Shown here in pieces: positions 8,357-16,761 of a DNA stretch of 64,000 nt (its first letter is position 1; every line of letters begins with the position of its first letter). The stretch lies in contig NZ_QRDY01000005.1 in NCBI RefSeq assembly GCF_003386205.1, positions 186,001-250,000 on the forward strand, read 5' to 3'. The DNA comes from Cohnella lupini (GTDB lineage Bacteria > Bacillota > Bacilli > Paenibacillales > Paenibacillaceae). Made by a program: the position numbers and the translations under genes. The notes below the pieces were generated by a model. That model was not told the DNA's origin. It did not search any database and saw nothing but the letters and a program-made list of their open reading frames with translations.

Positions 8357-9283
8357 TCACACCCGCAATAAATAAATGACTGCCGTCACCGTCACGATGC
8401 TTAAAACGGTCGAAATCAGGACGGTTTGCGAGGCGAACTCCTTCTCGTTATCGAATTCGACGGCCAGCAGTACGCTGGACAAGGAAGTAGGTACCGCCGA
8501 AGACACGATTAGAGCAGACGCCATCAACCCATCTAAACCCATCACGAGCACGACGCCCCATGCCAATAACGGACCTGCCAGCAGCCGAAGCGCCGATGCG
8601 ATCCCGACGTCCACCGCAAGCTTCCGGTTGATAATACTCGTCATGCTGCCCAACTGAACCCCTAAGGTAAATAAAGCCGTTCCGATGAACGCGTTGGATA
8701 AGTATCCTACCGAGATATTAACGAATTCCGGCAAAGGAACGCGTAATCCGTGCAAGAGGAAGGCAACCGGAATGACGTAAATAACGGGCATGGATAAAAT
8801 CACTTTGCGAATTTCCCGCCAGTTCGCCTTATGGGCGTTCACGCTGTAAATTCCGTATGTATTCGGGATAAGCGATTGCAGCATCATGATGAGAATTTGT
8901 ACCGAAAGCGTATAAGCGTTGCCTGAGAAAGCGAGCTGATTAATCGGGATTCCGTAGTTCGCGCTGTTGTAGAAGAGTACGCTATTCCGCATGGCAGCGC
9001 GCTTGCCGCCGTCATATCGCCTCATCCTAACGACTACCTCGAGCAGAACGTATTGCGCAAGCATGAACAAGACGAAGAAGAGCATGACCTGACCGAAAAC
9101 CTGAAGCGATATCGAGGTTTCGTACAGCAGTTCGAACATGATCGCCGGTGAAAACAAATAAAAGTTCAGCTTCGATAACGTCTTGATGTCCAAGTTGAAT
9201 ATCCGATGAAGGAAAGCTCCCAGACTGATGATGACCGATAACGGAAGTACGTTGTTCCATAGAATGTGCAGAAAAATGTCCAT
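8357..9283 (-). CDS. AEC-family (auxin efflux carrier-like) membrane transporter
   Basis: Integral membrane protein of about 308 residues with roughly ten hydrophobic segments, starting MDIFLHILWNNVLPL. The two-fold layout and the conserved NSVLFYNSANYGIPI (an asparagine-rich crossing, as in bile-acid and auxin carriers) and AVPTSLSSVLLAVEFDNE identify the AEC family, which moves organic acids such as malate or malonate. The ATG at 9283 is preferred over an upstream in-frame TTG at 9319, which lies in the divergent promoter region. It is monocistronic with its own terminator and divergent from the small gene at 9388. Substrate unknown. Confidence 0.85.
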   Translation of the reverse strand: MDIFLHILWNNVLPLSVIISLGAFLHRIFNLDIKTLSKLNFYLFSPAIMFELLYETSISLQVFGQVMLFFVLFMLAQYVLLEVVVRMRRYDGGKRAAMRNSVLFYNSANYGIPINQLAFSGNAYTLSVQILIMMLQSLIPNTYGIYSVNAHKANWREIRKVILSMPVIYVIPVAFLLHGLRVPLPEFVNISVGYLSNAFIGTALFTLGVQLGSMTSIINRKLAVDVGIASALRLLAGPLLAWGVVLVMGLDGLMASALIVSSAVPTSLSSVLLAVEFDNEKEFASQTVLISTVLSIVTVTAVIYLLRV

Positions 9284-9332
9284 GCCGTCTATTATCCACC
9301 GGATGCCCCGAACCGTCAAACCCCAATTCTCA

Positions 9333-9341
9333 TGGTATACT
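9333..9341 (+). promoter_or_regulatory. Extended -10 promoter element
   Basis: TGGTATACT matches an extended -10 (TGnTATAAT-like) 47 bases before the ATG at 9388. No good -35 is visible. The sequence GGTAtactgTACC around it is a short palindrome. Confidence 0.4.
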
Positions 9342-9387
9342 GTACCTTAGACAGCCTTGATTATCGCATAGCAAAGGATGAGACGAC

Positions 9388-9693
9388 ATGGCATTCGGTA
9401 TCACCAGAGCGGAATTAAACGAGTGGAAAGCCGCCGTATCCCGCGGAGAAACTTCTTTCTTGACGCATTACTGGTTCGACCCCCGTTTTCCGGATATTCG
9501 AACTGTCACGAAAGTAGGCAATGCGAACCTGGCCAGATTGACGGAGTGGTGCGTCGGTCATGGCATAAATCCCAAATACATTCACGATCGTCCGCCGTTC
9601 CCTCATTTCGATCTGATGGGAGCCTTGCAGCGTGAAGTGCTGATGAAGGAAAACCTGGCAGAACACCTCGACCGATTCCGATTGCAACAATAA
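9388..9693 (+). CDS. Small conserved protein, YneQ-like
   Basis: Soluble 101-residue protein with no signal or membrane segment. It begins MAFGITRAELNEWK and contains FLTHYWFDPRFPDI, TVTKVGNANLARL and PFPHFDLMG. I recall this pattern from the uncharacterised YneQ family of Bacillota, but this needs a search. Three His/Asp/Trp-rich motifs suggest a small-molecule or metal site rather than a structural role; that is inference. ATG at 9388 with AAAGGATGAG upstream. It is one of only five plus-strand genes in the window, single-gene, and ends at a bidirectional terminator. Confidence 0.75.
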   Translation: MAFGITRAELNEWKAAVSRGETSFLTHYWFDPRFPDIRTVTKVGNANLARLTEWCVGHGINPKYIHDRPPFPHFDLMGALQREVLMKENLAEHLDRFRLQQ

Positions 9694-9694
9694 A

Positions 9695-9733
9695 AAACCG
9701 CCATTCGCGTTTCTCGGCGCGGAATGGCGGTTT
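9695..9733. terminator. Bidirectional terminator between convergent genes
   Basis: Perfect 12-bp arms AAACCGCCATTC and GAATGGCGGTTT around a 15-base loop, with A and T runs on both flanks. It serves the yneQ-like gene on the plus strand and the SGNH esterase on the minus strand. Confidence 0.85.
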
Positions 9734-9738
9734 CTCGC

Positions 9739-10398
9739 TTACAGCCCTTTATTCCAATCGAACCCGATCTTGTTCAAGAACGCGCGGGCAAGAACCGCGT
9801 GCCCTGCCTGGCTAGGATGAACGCGATCCCAAGCCAACGTTCCGGAATATAACCGTTGAAGAACGACGTCGAATGCCGCTTGCGTATCCACGAACAACGC
9901 TCCGGAACGTTCCGCTATTTTCTTCACGATCGCTCCGTATTCGTCCATAGTCCGTCGCATGGCATCATCCTTGTTGCTTTCCAAGAAAAACGGAGTCATA
10001 AGTACCAGTCGGCTTACGTGCGGTTTCGTCCGTTCCACCAATTGACTTAACGTCACCTCGTATTTATCCGCGTATACGTGCCAATCCTTAATGAACGGAG
10101 TATCGTATTGACGCCATACGTCATTCGTTCCGATCATGATCGATAGCCAGTCGGGCTTCCTATCGAGCACGTCCTCCTGCCATCTCGCTTGCAGGTCGAC
10201 GACGGTATTACCGCTCGATCCGACGTTCACGACGCGGATGCCCAGCTCCGGATATACCGCCTGGAGGAAAGCATCGACCATGGATACGTATCCTTTGCCT
10301 AGAGCTCCGAACAAACCTTCCCCCGAAGGCTTCGCCCTATCGCAATCCGTGATCGAATCCCCGATGAATAGCAGCGTTTGGCTTTTTTGCAACAACAT
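9739..10398 (-). CDS. SGNH/GDSL-family esterase
   Basis: Hydrolase of 219 residues with all SGNH blocks: GDSIT (nucleophile Ser15), the oxyanion Gly in SSGNT (61-65), GTND (90-93) and the catalytic pair Asp191/His194 in WDRVHPSQAGH. There is no signal peptide, so it is cytoplasmic. Close relatives in Paenibacillaceae are acetyl-xylan or rhamnogalacturonan acetylesterases that deacetylate imported oligosaccharides; lysophospholipase activity is an alternative. ATG at 10398 with GGAGAGAAGAAC ahead. It is a single gene ending at the shared terminator. Confidence 0.85.
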   Translation of the reverse strand: MLLQKSQTLLFIGDSITDCDRAKPSGEGLFGALGKGYVSMVDAFLQAVYPELGIRVVNVGSSGNTVVDLQARWQEDVLDRKPDWLSIMIGTNDVWRQYDTPFIKDWHVYADKYEVTLSQLVERTKPHVSRLVLMTPFFLESNKDDAMRRTMDEYGAIVKKIAERSGALFVDTQAAFDVVLQRLYSGTLAWDRVHPSQAGHAVLARAFLNKIGFDWNKGL

Positions 10399-10529
10399 GT
10401 TCTTCTCTCCCCAATCGATTATGAAATTCCATCCCTTTAAGTCACCATTATTTTACATGCTAACATCGGTCAGGGATAGTCCGATTTCCGGAGATCGAAT
10501 ATCGGATTCGGTCAATTGCCTTAACCGGC

Positions 10530-11249
10530 TCAGCTCCCCGTAGATTCGGAAGAACGATTTCGTTTAGCCGGCATTAACCGATCGAGCACCCTCACGAGTC
10601 CGAATAGACCCATGCAAAGCGCAAGCGCCACAAGCTCCAATTGAAGGAGATACCATGGCCAAGGCGCGAGTAAATCCAGCATCGAAGCCGTATCGGGCTT
10701 GCGGGCGAGGAACATGAAGTTACTGCCGGATAAGCTATTGGCTATCGCAGCGGGAATGGCTAAGACGTGAAGCCAACCAATAGCCCGGAATACCGATCCT
10801 AGGGTCGGACGGTAACCCTCGATTACGGTCAGAAAAACGCTGGAACCAATAATCGCGCCGTGGGCGATGAAAAAGTGAAAGTAACGAAACTCGGGATAGG
10901 AAGCGTCCAAATTCGGCGTAATAAGAGCCTGCAGTGCGCCCATGATGCCTAGGAAAAAAGTCATTTCGTATAGATGGCGGTTACGGGTAAGGAGCAACAG
11001 GGCGGATAACCACATCATGATGCTGCAAAGCTGGAAAGGCAAGGATTGCAAACCCCAATTATCCGTCAAGCCATACCAAGCCTGAAGCGACAGTTCGCAC
11101 CCGACGAGTATTGCGACAAGAGCGTATCTGGCTACGCGGTTTGTTCTCTTCTCCCTTAGCTTTCCGCGGAAAACCACGATGCCCAAGAGAATAGCCGCGG
11201 CGATCGCGACACCTAATCCGTGAGCCAACGAGAATGCTTCGAACGCCAT
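10530..11249 (-). CDS. ywaF: TIGR02206 / YwaF-family integral membrane protein
   Basis: Membrane protein of 239 residues with six to seven predicted helices. Motifs LPFQLCSIMMWLSALLLLT and YFHFFIAHGAIIGSSVFLTV match the YwaF (TIGR02206) family, whose function is not known. The N-terminal helix starts directly after MAFEAFSLAHG, without a cleavable signal. The ATG at 11249 has AAAGGGG upstream. The promoter carries a 25-bp near-palindrome also found before the yiaAB-like gene, suggesting control by the NarL-type response regulator encoded just upstream. The short cytoplasmic tail (NRSSES) is polar. Confidence 0.8.
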   Translation of the reverse strand: MAFEAFSLAHGLGVAIAAAILLGIVVFRGKLREKRTNRVARYALVAILVGCELSLQAWYGLTDNWGLQSLPFQLCSIMMWLSALLLLTRNRHLYEMTFFLGIMGALQALITPNLDASYPEFRYFHFFIAHGAIIGSSVFLTVIEGYRPTLGSVFRAIGWLHVLAIPAAIANSLSGSNFMFLARKPDTASMLDLLAPWPWYLLQLELVALALCMGLFGLVRVLDRLMPAKRNRSSESTGS

Positions 11250-11288
11250 TTCCGCACCCCTTTCCGCCTGCTTCCTTCTTATATCTTT

Positions 11289-11337
11289 ATTCTAGGTTTA
11301 GCGAGCAAAAAAAATAGTACCAACTTTATATGGTACC
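11289..11337 (-). promoter_or_regulatory. ywaF promoter with 25-bp palindromic element
   Basis: The -10 TAGAAT (11289-11294, minus strand) is preceded by an 18-base spacer and then by a 25-bp element at 11313-11337 whose arms are GGTACCA and TGGTACT separated by eight bases, ending ATT. The element takes the place of a -35 box, as expected for an activator-dependent promoter. The same element occurs at 18711-18735. Confidence 0.55.
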
Positions 11338-11392
11338 CTTGCCTTGCAAGCGATATTCGATTAACTAGCCATGATTCCAACCGAGGTGTGCG

Positions 11393-12058
11393 TTAGAACA
11401 ACCCTTTCTCCTTCGCGTCTTGCGCCGCTTCTTTGGAGCCTTTGGAGCCTAGCTTCTTGAGAATGTGGTTGATATGGTTTTTGACCGTGCGAATGGATAC
11501 GAAGAGACGCCCGGCGATTTCGGATTGGGTGTAGCCCTTATCTACGAGCTTGAGTAGCTCAAGCTCCGCCGGCGTAATCAAATCCTGCATTTTCTTCGTT
11601 TCGAAATCCCGTTCGAGCCGCTTCAGCCTGCGGAATTCCTCTCTCATCCTTTCCGCCGCCGCGGAGCTGATCGGGGACTCCCTTCTCGCGGCAGCTCTGA
11701 TCGCCTCGGGTAGTCCTTCAAAATCCGATTTGATCCGATAATCGATTGCCCCTGCCTGAAAAGAACGGAAAATAAACTCCTTCTCTTCCATCGACGTCAA
11801 CATGATGACGCGCGCGCCGGTCGAGACGGCCACCTCTTCGGCCAGACCGATTCCGGCAGGCACTCCGTGCAGCATAATATCCATAAGCACGACGTCCGCC
11901 GATGTTTTCTCGTCTCTTTCCCCGAGCGCAACTCTCAAGGCTTCCGGATCGTCCGACGCAAAGGTTACCTCGATCCCCGCTTGGCTGCCTAAGAACGCTA
12001 CCAGCCCGCGAAGCCAGTCCCTGTCATCTTCGACGATCCATACTTTGACGTTATCCAT
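11393..12058 (-). CDS. NarL/LuxR-family response regulator
   Basis: Response regulator of 221 residues. The receiver has acidic Asp11/Asp12, phosphoacceptor Asp60 (VVLMDIML), Thr in VIMLTS and a lysine-less switch region (DYRIKSDF carries the Lys). The LuxR helix-turn-helix lies at about 155-205 (LITPAELELLKLVDKGYTQSEIAG is typical, with SIRTVKNHINHILKKLG as recognition helix). The ATG at 12058 overlaps the kinase stop by eight bases, so the two are a cognate pair. The next gene downstream, ywaF, has a palindromic element fit for a NarL dimer, so it is the first candidate target. Confidence 0.9.
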   Translation of the reverse strand: MDNVKVWIVEDDRDWLRGLVAFLGSQAGIEVTFASDDPEALRVALGERDEKTSADVVLMDIMLHGVPAGIGLAEEVAVSTGARVIMLTSMEEKEFIFRSFQAGAIDYRIKSDFEGLPEAIRAAARRESPISSAAAERMREEFRRLKRLERDFETKKMQDLITPAELELLKLVDKGYTQSEIAGRLFVSIRTVKNHINHILKKLGSKGSKEAAQDAKEKGLF

Positions 12059-13463
12059 GAACCTCTCTCCCTTCCGCGATCGACTCCGCTTCTTGTATTT
12101 TTCTGTTCGCTTTGATGCTGCGTTTCGGGAAAATCATATAAGCGCGCGTGCCCACGCCCGGCTTGCTCCGGATATGAAGCGCTCCGCCGTGCTTACGCAT
12201 TACGTAATAGGCATAGGGCAATCCGAGACCGAAGCTCGTTTCCCTATGGCCTTTCGTCGTATAGAACGGTTCGAGAGCCTTCGCCGTTTGCGTCTTGTCC
12301 ATACCGGGTCCCGTATCCCGGACTTCCAAAATCAGCTCCTTCTTGCTCTCCCGAAGCACGAGAAATAATCGGCCTCGTCCGTCCATCGCGTCGATCGCGT
12401 TCGAGATCAAGTTGTTAAGCGATTCGCCTACCTGCGCCGCATCGAGCGTACAAAACCAACCCGAGGGAATCGCGATTTGCAGCTCGATCTCTTTCAACCT
12501 CGGTTCATGCTGCTTCGCGACGTTTCTTACGAGCGTCTCCAGCTCAGCCTCGCCAGGCCGCAGCTCAAGATCCTCCGTTCGGCGATGCACGCGGGAGATC
12601 ATCTCTTGGATATGGGCAGAAGCGTTCTGGACGACTAGGATATCGTCCAATAGCTCGGGCTGATTCGTAGCCGCCGCGTACGACTTCATTTTCTCGGTGA
12701 ACAATCGCATCTTTCCTACGTCGTTCTTAATCGCGTGATGCAGTATCGCCGTTCCCGAAGTAACCGCGCGTAAAGCGGAATCCAATCTTCGCTTATCGAT
12801 GAATACCCTTACCCCTAAAAATCCGTACGTGAACAACCCGATCAGGAATACCGCGACTCCGACGAATACGAACCAAACGTTATATTTCCACATTCTTAAT
12901 ATTCCGAAGCTCGGAAGAACGTAACTCATCGCCATCGAGAAGAGAACCGTCGGCAAGACTGCGAGACAGATGATCCAATGAGAATGGGATAACGAGTAAT
13001 GACCGGTTTTCTTAGACAATACGATGGCCGCTGCCGCTAAAAAATAAGGCGCTGCCCACCAAATGACGACGGAATGCGTGATCGGATGATATTCATTATA
13101 TGGAGGCGTAAATATCGTGCTTAGTATGATGGGGATCAGTAAAGCGAAAGAAACCATGCGTAGAGTCCCGCGGGAATAAGAGAGGGGCTTATATGCGATA
13201 GCGAATAGCAGGAACGTATAAGGCAGTCCGTAATACGAAGTCAACGAAGCTCCGGCCTGGAGCGTATATAAGGCGTCCTCCAAGCCGGCGTTCGGTTGAT
13301 TGGCATGCAAATATGGCAGGAATACGTCGTCCAGCGTAGCGGCTAGCGCTCCCGCTCCCCCGCAAAGGGCAACCGCGCTTAACCGACGGTTTACGCTCGA
13401 ACGGCGGTCGGCCAATAACAATATAAGAGCGACTGCCCATAAGGCGATCCAAACGACAAGCAT
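12051..13463 (-). CDS. Membrane sensor histidine kinase
   Basis: Kinase of 470 residues: seven or eight transmembrane segments over residues 1-220, then a phosphotransfer helix TAILHHAIKNDVGKM (His242 or His243) and an HATPase domain with NLISNAIDAMDG (N box), RDTGPGM (G1) and TSFGLGLPYAYYV (G2). There is no large extracellular loop, so the stimulus is probably sensed in or near the membrane, as in intramembrane-sensing kinases. ATG at 13463 lies 15 bases after the hydrolase stop, so hydrolase, kinase and regulator form one operon. The H-box is unlike that of classical NarX/DesK kinases that usually pair with LuxR-type regulators. Confidence 0.88.
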   Translation of the reverse strand: MLVVWIALWAVALILLLADRRSSVNRRLSAVALCGGAGALAATLDDVFLPYLHANQPNAGLEDALYTLQAGASLTSYYGLPYTFLLFAIAYKPLSYSRGTLRMVSFALLIPIILSTIFTPPYNEYHPITHSVVIWWAAPYFLAAAAIVLSKKTGHYSLSHSHWIICLAVLPTVLFSMAMSYVLPSFGILRMWKYNVWFVFVGVAVFLIGLFTYGFLGVRVFIDKRRLDSALRAVTSGTAILHHAIKNDVGKMRLFTEKMKSYAAATNQPELLDDILVVQNASAHIQEMISRVHRRTEDLELRPGEAELETLVRNVAKQHEPRLKEIELQIAIPSGWFCTLDAAQVGESLNNLISNAIDAMDGRGRLFLVLRESKKELILEVRDTGPGMDKTQTAKALEPFYTTKGHRETSFGLGLPYAYYVMRKHGGALHIRSKPGVGTRAYMIFPKRSIKANRKIQEAESIAEGREVHG

Positions 13464-13478
13464 GGGATAGCTCCTATC

Positions 13479-14300
13479 TTAGAATTGCTGGCTTTCCAAC
13501 CATGTACCGCAAACGGCGGTCCATGATTTCACGTGAGGATTGGCTTCGGCTAAGCCGAGTCCATGAGAACCATGCTCGTACACGTGCAAATCGAACGGAA
13601 CTTTGTTCTTGCTAAGCGCCGCGGCGAAGAGCAACGCGTTCTCGACGGGCACGGCGGCGTCGTCCGACGTATGCCAGATGAACGTAGGCGGCGTATCCGG
13701 CGTGACTTGTCCTTCGCAGCTCAATAACTCTATCAACTCCGGATCCGGATTGTCGCCAAGAAGATTAATCGCCGACCCTCCATGGTAGAACGGAGGCTTC
13801 AGCGTAATGACCGGATAGCAGGGAAGGATCGCGTCGGGGCGACATGATTGTCTATCGATCGGATCCATGGCTTCCGGATTACCGGAATCGTAATGGGTAC
13901 CGATCGACGCGGTCAAATGTCCGCCCGCCGAGAAGCCCAATACGCCGATTTTGCCGGCGTTGATTCCCCATTCGCCGGAATGATGCCGCACGTAGCGTAC
14001 CGCCCTCTGAACGTCGGTCAACGCGCATGGATATCTGTATGGCGCGACTCTGTATCTCAGGACGAAGGCATGAATGCCCAAGCTGTTAAGCCATAAAGCG
14101 ATCGGCTCGCCCTCGTGACCGGCGCGCATCCCGTATCCTCCGCCCGGACATACGACGACGGCTCCCCTGCCTACGCCTTGAACAGGAAACGCTTGAATAG
14201 CCGGGATATCTTCCTCCGTGCTTCCTTGCGCCAAAGGCGCGCCTTCCGGCCATAAAACAATCCATTCTTTGTCGTTTGCGGTCAATGTAATCCCTCTCAT
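13479..14300 (-). CDS. Alpha/beta-hydrolase, acetyl-xylan-esterase-like
   Basis: Cytoplasmic serine esterase of 273 residues. It has the oxyanion block CPGGGYGMRAGHEG (51-64), the nucleophile elbow GFSAGGH (Ser124), the acid in HTSDDAAVPVENA and the catalytic His in HGSHGLGLA. The BD-FAE/acetyl-esterase group to which this resembles removes acetyl groups from xylo-oligosaccharides. The ATG at 14300 has GGAG nine bases upstream. It precedes the histidine kinase by 15 bases; co-transcription suggests the two-component system reacts to acylated sugars or to envelope stress, but the link is only positional. Confidence 0.82.
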   Translation of the reverse strand: MRGITLTANDKEWIVLWPEGAPLAQGSTEEDIPAIQAFPVQGVGRGAVVVCPGGGYGMRAGHEGEPIALWLNSLGIHAFVLRYRVAPYRYPCALTDVQRAVRYVRHHSGEWGINAGKIGVLGFSAGGHLTASIGTHYDSGNPEAMDPIDRQSCRPDAILPCYPVITLKPPFYHGGSAINLLGDNPDPELIELLSCEGQVTPDTPPTFIWHTSDDAAVPVENALLFAAALSKNKVPFDLHVYEHGSHGLGLAEANPHVKSWTAVCGTWLESQQF

Positions 14301-14330
14301 TCTCGTTGACTCCGACCAAATTGCGATCTG

Positions 14331-14343
14331 ATTACATTGTAAT
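14331..14343. promoter_or_regulatory. Palindrome ATTACA-t-TGTAAT upstream of the esterase operon
   Basis: Thirteen-base near-perfect palindrome about 30 bases before the ATG at 14300, with a second half-site TTACAT six bases away. It lies between the ArsR terminator and the esterase start and may be an operator; the regulator is unknown. Confidence 0.3.
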
Positions 14344-14364
14344 GGCTTACATGGGAATCGACAA

Positions 14365-14394
14365 CAAAAAAGAGATGCCCGAGATCGGCATCTC
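14365..14394 (-). terminator. Rho-independent terminator of the arsR gene
   Basis: Minus-strand hairpin with eight-base arms GAGATGCC and GGCATCTC, followed by TTTTTTG, 25 bases after the ArsR stop codon. Confidence 0.88.
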
Positions 14395-14419
14395 CATCCG
14401 TTAACTATGGCTATCGTCG

Positions 14420-14785
14420 CTATTCGTGCTTCAGATGCTGCATCGTCAGTACGAATAATTGCTCGATATGCGAATCGTCCAACGAATAGTAGACGGTTTT
14501 CCCCGCTTTGCGCCGTTTGACGATTCTCACGTTCCTTAAATAACGAAGCTGATGAGAGATAGCCGACTGCCCCATGCCCAGCAATTCGGCCAGGTCATGC
14601 ACGCATAGCTCGTCGATCAACAATGCGCCGATCAACTTCACCCTGGTCGGATCGCTTAGCGCCTTGAATAAATCCGCCAATTCATGCGCGGTTGCATCGT
14701 CGACCATCTTTCGTTTCACTTCGGCCAAATCGGTATCCGTTCCCGCGCAAGCCGTATCGCACGTCTCGACCGTTAGCTTCTCCAT
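14420..14785 (-). CDS. ArsR/SmtB-family metal-responsive repressor
   Basis: Winged-helix repressor of 121 residues. Two metal sites can be read. The alpha-3N set is Cys9 and Cys13 (ETCDTAC, like CadC DTCEIFC) with Cys61 and His63 in ELCVHDL. The alpha-5 set is Asp104, His106, His117 and His120, the CzrA/SmtB zinc pattern. DNA-binding helix: MGQSAISHQLRYLR. It would repress metal-resistance genes until Zn, Cd or Pb binds. ATG at 14785 with GAAGGTGA. No metal transporter lies next to it, so its target is remote or it is autoregulatory; single gene with its own terminator. Confidence 0.9.
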   Translation of the reverse strand: MEKLTVETCDTACAGTDTDLAEVKRKMVDDATAHELADLFKALSDPTRVKLIGALLIDELCVHDLAELLGMGQSAISHQLRYLRNVRIVKRRKAGKTVYYSLDDSHIEQLFVLTMQHLKHE

Positions 14786-14846
14786 TCCATCACCTTCGGG
14801 ACAATCGTTTTAGCCATTATAACAATTTCCGTTCTTTTCGGAAAGG

Positions 14847-15434
14847 TTACGATCTGGACTTAAACGCTTCGTTATAGCAGCGGCGGCATACCGGCTTGTA
14901 GTCTTCGCTTCCGCCGACTTGAATCTGATCGCCCTCGTTGACCGGAACGCCGTCTTTGAACCGAATGACCATCGTGGCCTTGCGGTCGCAGTACCAGCAT
15001 ATCGTTTTGATTTCCTCGATTTTGTCCGCGTACACGAGCAGGTTGTAGCTTCCTTCGAACAGCTCGTTCTGAAAGTCGTTCTTCAATCCGAAAGCCATTA
15101 CCGGGACGTTCAATTCGTCGACGACGCGGGTTAGCTCGACGATGTGGTGTTTTTTCAACCATTGCGCTTCGTCCACGAGCACGCAGAAAAATCTTCCGGA
15201 GCCGGATAGCTGAGTGACGACCGAGTCGTACAGGTTCGTGTTCTCGTCGACGGTTATGGCCGGACGCGTAAACCCTACCCTAGAGCCGACCTGATCCGAG
15301 CCGTTCCTCGTATCGATCGACGGAGTGAAGATCAATACGGGCTTCCCTTGCTCCTCGTAATTGTGGGCTACCTTAATAATCTCGAACGATTTGCCGCTAT
15401 TCATCGTACCGTATTTGAAATATAACTGAGCCAC
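14847..15434 (-). CDS. tdk: Thymidine kinase (type II)
   Basis: Salvage enzyme that phosphorylates thymidine with ATP. The P-loop is GTMNSGKS close to the N-terminus, the catalytic base region is VDEAQWLK, and the structural zinc site is CWYC with a C-terminal CRRC. The product has 195 residues, normal for the family. The frame extends to an ATG at 15470, but GGAGGT six bases before the GTG at 15434 and alignment with the family (MAQLYFKYG) show that GTG is the start. Single gene between the arsR gene and an oxidoreductase gene. Confidence 0.93.
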   Translation of the reverse strand: MAQLYFKYGTMNSGKSFEIIKVAHNYEEQGKPVLIFTPSIDTRNGSDQVGSRVGFTRPAITVDENTNLYDSVVTQLSGSGRFFCVLVDEAQWLKKHHIVELTRVVDELNVPVMAFGLKNDFQNELFEGSYNLLVYADKIEEIKTICWYCDRKATMVIRFKDGVPVNEGDQIQVGGSEDYKPVCRRCYNEAFKSRS

Positions 15435-15526
15435 TATGCTACCTCCGCAACGATGTTGGATAGCAACCATTATACATTAGATAAGGTTGTTTCCATAGGG
15501 AATCGTGTCGGATAGCGGCGATTGGA

Positions 15527-16564
15527 CTAGCCCATCATTTCCGATAAAAACACCTTCCGGCCCGTCTTCGAGCTCTCGATCGCTCCAAGAACCATCGCCA
15601 TGCTGTGAATGTTGTCTCGGCAATCGGTCTCAGCCCGTCGGCCTTCCTTCAGTGCGGCGAACATTTCGTTCAGACAGCCTTCATGGAACGAATCCGCTTG
15701 TTCCCGAACGTTAGCGTCGATGCGTACGAATTCCCGAACGAAGTTGCCTTCCTGATCGCCGGGCGCGACCGCTTCGGCGTAAGGATTGCCCTTGCCGTCC
15801 CAGATCGCCGTTCCCTTCTCTCCCGTCACCCTCCATTCGGCTTCCCAAGAAGTCGGGGCTCCTTCCGAGCACCAAGAGCCGCGATAACAGAATACGGAGC
15901 CGTCCGACATCTCGAATATGCAGATAGCGGCGGCTTGTCCCGCATACCATGATCCTACGGGATTGAATTCCTGGCAATAAACCGATACCGGATCTGCTCC
16001 CAGAATGAGCCTCGCCTGATCGAAAGTGTGGATGGCCATGTCGAGCAGAAGCGGACTATCCATCGCATCGCGGAAACCTCCGAAATGCGGGCCTAAGAAG
16101 AAGTCAGCGCCGACATAACCCGGTTTGCCGATATGGCCGTCCGTAATCAGCTCACGAAGCGCGCGAATCCGAACATCGTAACGTCTGTTCTGCATAACGT
16201 TATGCGTGCGTCCCGTCCGATCCGATACCCGGATGATCTCTTGGCATTCCGACAGCTTCTCGGCCAGCGGTTTCTCCGCGAAGACGTCGCATCCCGAGTT
16301 CATGGCCGTCGTGCTGATGGCAAAATGACTGGCCGGAATCGTGATATCGAATACGAGATTTGCTCCCGTCTCTTCGATGGCCTGCTTCAGATCCGTAAAC
16401 GTGCGGCAGGTTAAACCGTGGCGATCCGCCATCGCTTGGGCGAATTCCTGCTTGATATCGATTAGCGCCACGATCTCGGCATCTGGCCTCTCCATCGCGT
16501 ACTTCACCCAAGTGTTGGCCATTCCTCCGCAGCCCGCTACGGCGATCTTATAAGAATGCGTCAT
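15527..16564 (-). CDS. Gfo/Idh/MocA-type oxidoreductase
   Basis: NAD(P)-dependent sugar or cyclitol dehydrogenase of 345 residues. Dinucleotide motif IAVAGCGGMANTW (8-20), catalytic lysine in FAEKPLAE, and active-site His in LLLDMAIHTFDQAR. The ATG at 16564 has AAGGAG ten bases upstream. It appears monocistronic and is not near the other sugar genes, so the substrate cannot be inferred. Cys-rich spots (CRTF, CDVF) are not conserved family features. The segment 16565-16707 upstream holds only its promoter region and the SRAP terminator. Confidence 0.82.
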   Translation of the reverse strand: MTHSYKIAVAGCGGMANTWVKYAMERPDAEIVALIDIKQEFAQAMADRHGLTCRTFTDLKQAIEETGANLVFDITIPASHFAISTTAMNSGCDVFAEKPLAEKLSECQEIIRVSDRTGRTHNVMQNRRYDVRIRALRELITDGHIGKPGYVGADFFLGPHFGGFRDAMDSPLLLDMAIHTFDQARLILGADPVSVYCQEFNPVGSWYAGQAAAICIFEMSDGSVFCYRGSWCSEGAPTSWEAEWRVTGEKGTAIWDGKGNPYAEAVAPGDQEGNFVREFVRIDANVREQADSFHEGCLNEMFAALKEGRRAETDCRDNIHSMAMVLGAIESSKTGRKVFLSEMMG

Positions 16565-16707
16565 GGAACATCGACTCCTTCGTCATGGAGAATATCACTC
16601 TTATCTTGCTAAGAGAATATCTTATTCCCCTATTATATTCGCCCGATTCGGAAGTTTCTCTATACAATCCTGACCTTTACTAGCACGATATTGTCGGCTC
16701 TTTGCAA

Positions 16708-16743
16708 TAAAAAGAAAGCATGCAAGCCTAATGGCTCGCATGC
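16708..16743 (-). terminator. Terminator of the SRAP gene
   Basis: Minus-strand hairpin, GCATGCGAGCC paired with GGCTTGCATGC around ATTA, followed by TTTCTTTTTATT. It lies about 20 bases after the SRAP stop. Confidence 0.85.
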
Positions 16744-16761
16744 CGCCTAATCGTCTGATCG

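Noticed and set aside
7577..8375. Open frames on both strands through the 51-bp array, giving 17-residue repeat proteins
   Set aside because: The period is a multiple of three, so frames stay open by chance. Starts are GTG or ATG without ribosome sites, and both strands are equally open.
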